64,000 nucleotides of DNA from NCBI RefSeq assembly GCF_001279725.1, contig NZ_LGDE01000238.1, positions 3,934 to 67,933 of the forward strand. The letters run 5' to 3'. The first letter of the stretch is position 1; each line of letters begins with the position of its first letter. The position numbers and the translations under genes were made by a program. Below the pieces are notes generated by a model, which searched no databases, had not been told where the DNA came from, and saw nothing but the letters and a program-made list of their open reading frames with translations. This stretch comes from Streptomyces sp. WM4235. Lineage in GTDB: Bacteria; Actinomycetota; Actinomycetes; Streptomycetales; Streptomycetaceae. Below are positions 58,815 through 64,000 of the stretch, piece by piece.

Positions 58815-60959
58815 TCAGCGGGTTTCGTCCTGTACGGACAGCTCTACGGAAGGAAGGATTCCGCTCACGTCGGGCTTCGGCGGGTGATCCTGCGGTACCG
58901 CGGCCGTGGACGGGGCGGCCAACGGGACCTGCGGGCCGTCCGCCTCGCGGAGCCACCGACGCAACACCTCGTGCACCGCTTCGGCGCCGACCAGCCCGGT
59001 CCCCGGGTCCGACAGTTCGGTGGGCCACATCAGGAACGGGTGCCCCTGCTCACCGCCCAGGCCGCCGTGCGAGCCGATCTGCTCCTCGAAGGCGTGCACG
59101 GTCCCGTCGGCCGGGTCGAACGCCGAATTGACCATGACGTCCGCCACGTGCGGGAAGGAGTCGGTCCGCCGGACGGCGTCGGCCGCGCCCGGCCCGAAGT
59201 CCGCCAGCAGCCGCTCCGCCGCTCCCGGCTCGTCCAGCCGGGCCACCGCGCCGCCGGGGCCCAGCACCTCGCCGTCGACCAGCAGGAACCCGACCCCCGG
59301 ATGGTTGGCCAGCGTGGCCAGCAGCGCCGGGTGGGTCCGCTCGATCCACGCCCGATCGGCCCGCCCGGGCAGGTCCGGGAAGGAGATCAGCCCGAGGTTC
59401 CCCGACGCCAGGACCACCGGGTCGGAGCCACCCCTCGGGTCGGCCTCCTCGCCCTCTTCCACCGGCCTGTTCAGGGCCGCGCGGACCGCCGCGCGCGCCT
59501 CGGCGCCGCTGCGGGTGCCGCCGGCCCGGCGCGAGACCGGGAGCCCGCATCCCGCCCGGACGAGGTCCTTGAGGGTGAGGCCGTACCGGCCCAGGAAGGT
59601 CTCCCCCGGGCTCTGGCCGTGGTCCGAGAGCAGCACGATCCGGTAGGCGCGGGGCGCGTGCTCGGCGACCCGGGCGATCAGCGCGAGGCTCCGGTCGAGG
59701 CGGGAGAGCACCCGGTCGGTGTCCCGGCCGTGCGGGCCGGAGTGGTGCGCGACCTCGTCGTAGGCCACGAGGTCCGCGTAGACGCAGGCGCGGCCGGCGA
59801 GCATGTCCCCGATCACCGCCGCGACGACCACGTCCCGCTCGACGACGGTGGCGAAGGCCCGGATCATCGGGTAGAGCCCGCCGCGGCCCACGCGCGGCAC
59901 CTCGTGCCGGATCCGGGCGCGGATCGACTGGCCGATCTCGCGGCCCACCTCGGCGACGAAGGAGAGGGCGGTGCGGACGGCGTTGGCCGGGTCCGAGAAG
60001 TACGCGAAGTAGCCCGCCCGGGAGCGGTTGGCCCGGCCGCGCCGCGCGGACACCGACAGCACCAGGGCGAGCTGGTCGGCGCCGCCGCTGAACAGGTTGC
60101 CGCGGCTGGCCCCGTCCAGGGTGAGCAGTCCCCCGTCGCCGGTCCGCTCGATGGCGCGGCGCTGGAGTTCGGCGGCGCTGGTGGGCCGGTTGCACACCAC
60201 GATCTCGCCGGTGTCCTTCTCGTACCAGCGGAAGGCGGGCACGTCGAAGTTCGAGCCGTGCAGGATGCCGAGCTGGCTGGCACCCGTCTGGCTGGACCAG
60301 TCCGTGCGCCAGGACATGACGCGGTGGCTGCGCTCCAGCCAGTCGCCGACGGTGGGCATCGCCTCGGACCCCGCGGCCCGGCGCAGCACCTCGTACCCGA
60401 CCCCGTCGAGCTGGAGGAAGACCAGCCCGGGGGGACTCTCGCCCGCGCCGGGGGCACCCGAGCGCAGCTGCCTGCGCCGGCGCCGGTCGGCGAGCCGGTG
60501 GAGCCGGCGGCGGTACGCGTCGTCGTCGCGGACGGCCAGGGCCGTGGACGTGGCCGACGCCACCGCGGACATGACCGCGGCGACGACCACGGCCGTCTCG
60601 GGGGCCACCTCGCCGCGCCCGTCGGGGATCAGGTTGAGCGCGATCAGCAGCAGCGAGCCGTTGAGGAAGAAGACGAGCAGCCCCAGCAGCAGGGCCGGCA
60701 CCAACAGCAGGGCCCGGACCAGCAACGGCCACACCAGCGCGCTCAACAGGCCGAAGGCCCCGGCGCCCCAGGCGGCGGTCAGCGCGATGCGGGTGACGCT
60801 GTCACCGTCGTCGGACTGGAGCCGGAAGTCCGGCAGGATCCCGGCCAGGGCGAGCATGGTGAGCGTGGACACCGCCCACACGAGGATCACCCTCACCAGT
60901 GCGCCGCCCGCCGTGCGCCACCGTCCGCGCCACACTCCGTACCCCCGTTCGTGGTTCAC
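58815..60959 (-). CDS. Membrane protein with holin-like N-terminus and phosphodiesterase domain
   Basis: A 714-residue protein. Residues 18-145 contain four membrane segments in the style of phage-holin-like (DUF360) domains. From about residue 175 it has an alkaline-phosphatase-superfamily domain: FLQLDGVGYEVL with the metal-binding aspartate, WSSQTGASQLGILHG with the nucleophile threonine region, LVAYDEVAHHSGPHG, and LLSDHGQSPGETF. It probably hydrolyses phosphodiesters outside the cell membrane; substrates are unknown. GTG 60959 starts just before the first helix. The C-terminal 40 residues are Pro-rich. Confidence 0.8.
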   Translation of the reverse strand: MNHERGYGVWRGRWRTAGGALVRVILVWAVSTLTMLALAGILPDFRLQSDDGDSVTRIALTAAWGAGAFGLLSALVWPLLVRALLLVPALLLGLLVFFLNGSLLLIALNLIPDGRGEVAPETAVVVAAVMSAVASATSTALAVRDDDAYRRRLHRLADRRRRRQLRSGAPGAGESPPGLVFLQLDGVGYEVLRRAAGSEAMPTVGDWLERSHRVMSWRTDWSSQTGASQLGILHGSNFDVPAFRWYEKDTGEIVVCNRPTSAAELQRRAIERTGDGGLLTLDGASRGNLFSGGADQLALVLSVSARRGRANRSRAGYFAYFSDPANAVRTALSFVAEVGREIGQSIRARIRHEVPRVGRGGLYPMIRAFATVVERDVVVAAVIGDMLAGRACVYADLVAYDEVAHHSGPHGRDTDRVLSRLDRSLALIARVAEHAPRAYRIVLLSDHGQSPGETFLGRYGLTLKDLVRAGCGLPVSRRAGGTRSGAEARAAVRAALNRPVEEGEEADPRGGSDPVVLASGNLGLISFPDLPGRADRAWIERTHPALLATLANHPGVGFLLVDGEVLGPGGAVARLDEPGAAERLLADFGPGAADAVRRTDSFPHVADVMVNSAFDPADGTVHAFEEQIGSHGGLGGEQGHPFLMWPTELSDPGTGLVGAEAVHEVLRRWLREADGPQVPLAAPSTAAVPQDHPPKPDVSGILPSVELSVQDETR

Positions 60960-61041
60960 TGCCAGCGTCGCACAGCGCCGCGAACGCGGCCGGGCGACAC
61001 AGGTGGCGCACGAACGTACGGAAGCCGCCGGTCAGGTCGTG

Positions 61042-61446
61042 TTACGTACCGTCGTAGCCCGCCGTCGGCATGGACAGCCGGCGGTGCACTTCCGCCTTCA
61101 TCGCGGAGGTGTACGTCGGCTCCTCCAGCCCGGCGATCTCCAGCCGGATCCCGCGCCGCTCGCACTCGGCGGTGAAGTCCTCGACGGAACGCAGCGCCCG
61201 GGCCAGCACCCGGTGGTTGGCGGCGACGAACAGGTCGACCCGTCCCGCGTCGACGTCGGACCACAGTCCGCAGTGGTCGTGGCGCAGGCCGTAGACCAGC
61301 AGGTGCCGGGTGACGACGTGGCCGCGGTCCGCGGCCCAGCGGGCGCACATCGCGTGCTGGCTGCGGGTGTCCACGGCGAAGGGGTCGACGTCGAGTTCCT
61401 CGAGCGGGGCCATGCCTGCGATAGCGGCCACGCGCAACTCATCCAT
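61042..61446 (-). CDS. Small resolvase-fold protein, probably inactive
   Basis: A 134-residue protein that looks like the catalytic domain of a serine recombinase without the DNA-binding part. DTRSQHAMCARWAADRGHVV aligns with the RVSTxxQ...A...G block, DVDAGRVDLFVAANHRVLAR with the region holding D-R-L-x-R, and FTAECERRGIRLEIAGLEEP with the helix-strand that follows. The nucleophile serine is not at its usual place (DTRSQ instead of RVSTxxQ), and the DRLAR arginine context is altered to HRVLAR. Loss of recombinase activity is inferred. It is a single gene, divergent from the MBL gene by 119 bases. Confidence 0.55.
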   Translation of the reverse strand: MDELRVAAIAGMAPLEELDVDPFAVDTRSQHAMCARWAADRGHVVTRHLLVYGLRHDHCGLWSDVDAGRVDLFVAANHRVLARALRSVEDFTAECERRGIRLEIAGLEEPTYTSAMKAEVHRRLSMPTAGYDGT

Positions 61447-61565
61447 GGCGCCCGACCCTACTCCGATCCGCGGCCGTCGAGGAGAGGGCTGTCGGGTTCC
61501 GATTGCGGGCGGTTCGACGGGACAGGATCTAAGGTCGACAGGACCTGTCGAGGGAGGGAGCACCG

Positions 61566-62342
61566 GTGCCGGTGGAGATCACCTGGTGGGGGCATGCCAC
61601 GTGCACGGTGGAGGACTCCGGACTCCGGTTCCTGACGGACCCGCTGTTCGCACGCCGGTTCGCACACCTGCGGCGACGCCGCGGGGCGGTGCCGCCGCCG
61701 CAGGCGGCCGAGGCGGACGTGGCGGTGGTCTCGCACCTGCACTCCGATCATCTGCACCTGCCCTCCCTGGCCCGGCTCGCGCCGGGGACCCGGCTGTTGG
61801 TGCCCCGGGGCGCCCGCCGGGCCGTGCCGGGGCTGGCGCGGGTGGCGACGGCCCGGGGGCTGGCGGTCACGGAGGTGGCGCCGGGCGACGTGGTCCCCGT
61901 ACGGGACGGCGTACGGGTCCGGGCGGTCAGCGCACGCCACGACGGCCGGCGGCTGCCGTACGGACCGCGGCTCGCACCGGCGCTCGGGTACGTGATCGAG
62001 GGCGCGGCACGGACGTACTTCGCCGGGGACACCGGGCTGTTCGACACGATGGTCGACGAGGTCGGGCCGGTGGACGTGGCGCTGCTCCCGGTCGGCGGCT
62101 GGGGGCCGTACCTGGGGGCGGGGCACCTGGACGCGGGTCGGGCGGCGCGGGCGCTGGCGGACCTCGCGCCCGCGGCGGCGGTGCCGGTGCACTACGGGAC
62201 GTACTGGCCCATCGGCATGGACGCGGTGCGGCCGCACGAGTTCCACGCGCCGGGCGAGGAGTTCGCCCGGTTCGCGGGGCGGCTCGCGCCGAAGGTGACG
62301 GTGCGGGTGCCCGACCACGGCGAGCGGGTGCGGCTGCCGTGA
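61566..62342 (+). CDS. MBL-fold metallo-hydrolase (UlaG-like)
   Basis: A 258-residue protein with the metallo-beta-lactamase motif SHLHSDH (H57, H59, D61 and H62), an opening ITWWGHATC strand and YFAGDTGLFD with the later metal-binding aspartate. VPVHYGTYWPIG near the end supplies the last histidine. The type is UlaG/YtnP-like. The substrate is unknown, possibly a phosphoester or lactone. GTG 61566 follows GGAGGGAG. The stop overlaps the start of the DedA gene (GTGA), so they are coupled. Confidence 0.88.
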   Translation: MPVEITWWGHATCTVEDSGLRFLTDPLFARRFAHLRRRRGAVPPPQAAEADVAVVSHLHSDHLHLPSLARLAPGTRLLVPRGARRAVPGLARVATARGLAVTEVAPGDVVPVRDGVRVRAVSARHDGRRLPYGPRLAPALGYVIEGAARTYFAGDTGLFDTMVDEVGPVDVALLPVGGWGPYLGAGHLDAGRAARALADLAPAAAVPVHYGTYWPIGMDAVRPHEFHAPGEEFARFAGRLAPKVTVRVPDHGERVRLP

Positions 62343-62974
62343 CCTGGCGCGACCTCCTCGCGGCGGCGGTCGGGCAGGTCCCGCCGGACGGCACCCGGCA
62401 GGCGGTCGGGTACCCGGCGCTGTTCCTGCTCGTGGCGCTCGGAGCACTGGTGCCGGTGATCCCGACCGGGGCGTTGGTGAGTTCGGCCTCGGTGGTGGCC
62501 TTCCACCAGGACAACCTGCCGTTCGGACTGCTGCTGGTGTTCGGCGTCTCGGCGTTCGCGGCGTTCGTCGGGGACCTCGCCCTGTACTGGCTCGGGCGGC
62601 GCGGGGTGCACTCGCGGGGCGGCTCGCGATGGCTGGAGCGGCTGCGGGGACGGGCCACCCCGGAGCGGCTCGAACAGGCTCAGACGAAGCTCGACGAGCA
62701 CGGCGTGCTGGTGCTGGTCGTCTCGCGACTGGTGCCGGCGGGCCGCATCCCGGTCATGTTGGCGTGCCTGCTGGCCGAGATGCCGCTGCGCCGGTTCGCG
62801 CGCGGCGACGCGCCGGCGTGCCTGGCGTGGGCGGCGACGTACGGCCTGATCGGGATCCTGGGCGGTTCGCTCTTCTCGGAACCCTGGAAGGGCGTGGCCC
62901 TCGCGGTGGGCCTGACCCTGCTGATCAGTGCGGCGCCGGCGCTCTGGCGCCGCGTCCGACGCGATTCGGTCTGA
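62339..62974 (+). CDS. DedA/VTT-family membrane protein
   Basis: A 211-residue membrane protein of the DedA superfamily with hydrophobic segments near residues 25-50, 55-80, 130-150 and 165-195. The conserved central blocks GDLALYWLGRRG and VVSRLVPAGRIPVMLACLLA (with the R-x-x-P-x-G-R core) are present. Family members flip lipid carriers such as undecaprenyl-phosphate and polar phospholipids. Coupling to an MBL hydrolase gene suggests that a lipid-linked metabolite may be handled together (inference). Confidence 0.88.
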   Translation: MTWRDLLAAAVGQVPPDGTRQAVGYPALFLLVALGALVPVIPTGALVSSASVVAFHQDNLPFGLLLVFGVSAFAAFVGDLALYWLGRRGVHSRGGSRWLERLRGRATPERLEQAQTKLDEHGVLVLVVSRLVPAGRIPVMLACLLAEMPLRRFARGDAPACLAWAATYGLIGILGGSLFSEPWKGVALAVGLTLLISAAPALWRRVRRDSV

Positions 62975-63013
62975 GAACACGGGTCGGCGCACACGGGTAC
63001 CGGGGGCGGTGCG

Positions 63014-63970
63014 TCAGAACGTGCGGGAGGCGCCGATCGGCAGGTCCCACAGCCGCTCGCGGTCCAGTCCGGCCCGCTCCCAGGCCGCGCGCACCCGGTG
63101 GAGGGGCTCCATGACCGGCTCGGCGGACAGGACGAAGGTGGCCCAGTGCATCGGTGCCATCCGCCGGGCCCCGAGGTCGAGGCAGGCCCGCACCGCCTCC
63201 TCCGGGTCGGTGTGCACGTCGCGGAGCCACCATCTCGGGGCGTACGCGCCGATCGGCAGCAGCGCCAGGTCCATTCCGGGGTGGCGGCGGCCGATCTCCG
63301 CGAACCAGTGCCCGTAGCCGGTGTCCCCGGCGAAGTAGACCTTCTTGCCGTGCTCCGTGTCGGTGAGGATCCACCCGCCCCACAGGGTCCGGCAGCTGTC
63401 GAGCAGCGACCGCTTCGACCAGTGGTGGGCGGGGACGAACTCGAAGCGGACGCCGCCCAGTTCGGCGCACTCCCACCAGTCGAGTTCCGTGACCCGCTCG
63501 AAGCCGCGGCGGCGGAACCAGCGTCCGAGGCCGGCGGGGACGAAGCAGGCCGTGTGGCGGGGCAGCCTTCTGAGGGTGGGGGCGTCGAGGTGGTCGTAGT
63601 GGTTGTGGCTGATCACCACCGCGTCGACGGGCGGCAGGTCCTCCCAGCGCACGCCGACGGGGGTCAACCGGGCGGGGGTGCCCAGGATGCGCCGGGACCA
63701 GACCGGGTCGGTGAGCACGGTCAGCCCGCCGGTCCGCAGGACCCAGCCGGCGTGGCCGACCCAGGTGACGGACACCGTCCCGGGCCGGGCCTCGGGCACG
63801 GGGGCGGGGGTGCAGGGCAGGTCGGGGATGCCGCGCAGCCCTTCCGGGCCGGGTCGCAGGGCTCCTTCGCGGGCCAGTCGGGCGAGCGCGCGGACGCCGG
63901 GCAGGGGGGTCGTCAGCCGATGCGCGAAGGAACGCGGCCACCGACGGACCTCGCCGAGCGGCCGGGGCAC
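63014..63970 (-). CDS. MBL-fold metallo-hydrolase (NAPE-PLD-like)
   Basis: A 318-residue protein of the NAPE-PLD/RomA-like branch of metallo-beta-lactamases. VTWVGHAGWVLRTGGLTVLTDPVW opens the domain (residues 68-91), and SHNHYDHLD (H122, H124, D126, H127) is the metal site, followed by VYFAGDTGYG and APMHWATFVLS. Relatives cleave N-acyl-phosphatidylethanolamine or other phosphodiesters. GTG 63970 is assumed, but the frame stays open to the window edge, so a longer N-terminus is possible. It converges with the DedA gene, placing two MBL enzymes around one DedA protein. Confidence 0.87.
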   Translation of the reverse strand: MPRPLGEVRRWPRSFAHRLTTPLPGVRALARLAREGALRPGPEGLRGIPDLPCTPAPVPEARPGTVSVTWVGHAGWVLRTGGLTVLTDPVWSRRILGTPARLTPVGVRWEDLPPVDAVVISHNHYDHLDAPTLRRLPRHTACFVPAGLGRWFRRRGFERVTELDWWECAELGGVRFEFVPAHHWSKRSLLDSCRTLWGGWILTDTEHGKKVYFAGDTGYGHWFAEIGRRHPGMDLALLPIGAYAPRWWLRDVHTDPEEAVRACLDLGARRMAPMHWATFVLSAEPVMEPLHRVRAAWERAGLDRERLWDLPIGASRTF

Positions 63971-64000
63971 GGCCGCCTCGGGCGGGGCGGTGGGGGCGGC

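Overview
The window is chromosomal DNA from a high-GC actinomycete, almost certainly a Streptomyces. Codon third positions are overwhelmingly G or C. The markers fit that genus: an SsgA-like protein, a WhiB-like protein, the principal sigma factor HrdB with its alanine/lysine-rich N-terminus, many XRE regulators with MmyB-type or EspR-like domains, and GTG/TTG starts with translationally coupled genes. No rRNA, prophage, insertion sequence or CRISPR array was seen. One tRNA (Leu, anticodon GAG) is present.

Layout. 1-189 is the tail of an SsgA-like gene. 0.5-3 kb holds an ABC-F ATPase flanked on both sides by short tandem repeats and followed by a gene-poor 0.9 kb. 3-6.7 kb has an acyl-ACP desaturase behind interlocked palindromes, then a terminator and a coupled four-gene WXG100/type VII-like cluster. 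6.7-9.9 kb has a WhiB-like gene, a HAD protein and a divergent LigD-polymerase/ATP-ligase pair of the NHEJ type. 9.9-17.1 kb is metabolic: flavin monooxygenase, TrxB-like oxidoreductase, NUDIX, DHA2 exporter and GH4 glucosidase, with more 15-18 bp repeats. 17.2-20.9 kb is a regulatory block: an XRE/MmyB regulator divergent from an EspR-like regulator, an ImmA/IrrE-like HExxH protease and a multi-spanning MAB_1171c-type membrane protein.

20.9-34.3 kb carries a DUF4239 membrane protein, a two-component system, a GT87 glycosyltransferase, metG, a membrane-anchored protein with a degenerate sigma-factor N-terminus divergent from a true sigma-like gene and its coupled partner, and a Ser/Thr kinase. 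34.4-41.4 kb has tRNA-Leu, a KAS III, fdhD, a thioredoxin-fold ferredoxin, an SBF-type transporter divergent from a LysR regulator, and a long-chain acyl-CoA ligase. 41.4-46.5 kb is a branched-chain amino acid ABC operon in which both permeases and one ATPase are fused into a single chain, preceded by a promoter with two identical palindromes. 46.5-53.5 kb has an aldo/keto reductase plus ricin-fold protein, a methyltransferase/pterin dehydratase pair, an XRE regulator, a tandem-duplicated EspR-like protein and a flavoprotein. 53.6-57.3 kb has folD under a recognisable ZTP (pfl) riboswitch, a methyltransferase, and hrdB behind a sigma-R-type promoter. 57.3-64 kb has an APC permease, a membrane phosphodiesterase, a resolvase-like small protein and an MBL/DedA/MBL group.

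The best candidates for poorly described biology are: the EspR-like/IrrE-like/membrane cassette at 17.2-20.9 kb; the EspR-like protein at 50.7 kb, which contains the same module twice at an exact 120-residue period; the degenerate sigma-like membrane protein at 28-30 kb; and the WXG100-linked cluster at 4.1-6.7 kb. All functional statements come from motif and family recognition by eye. No database search or computation was run.
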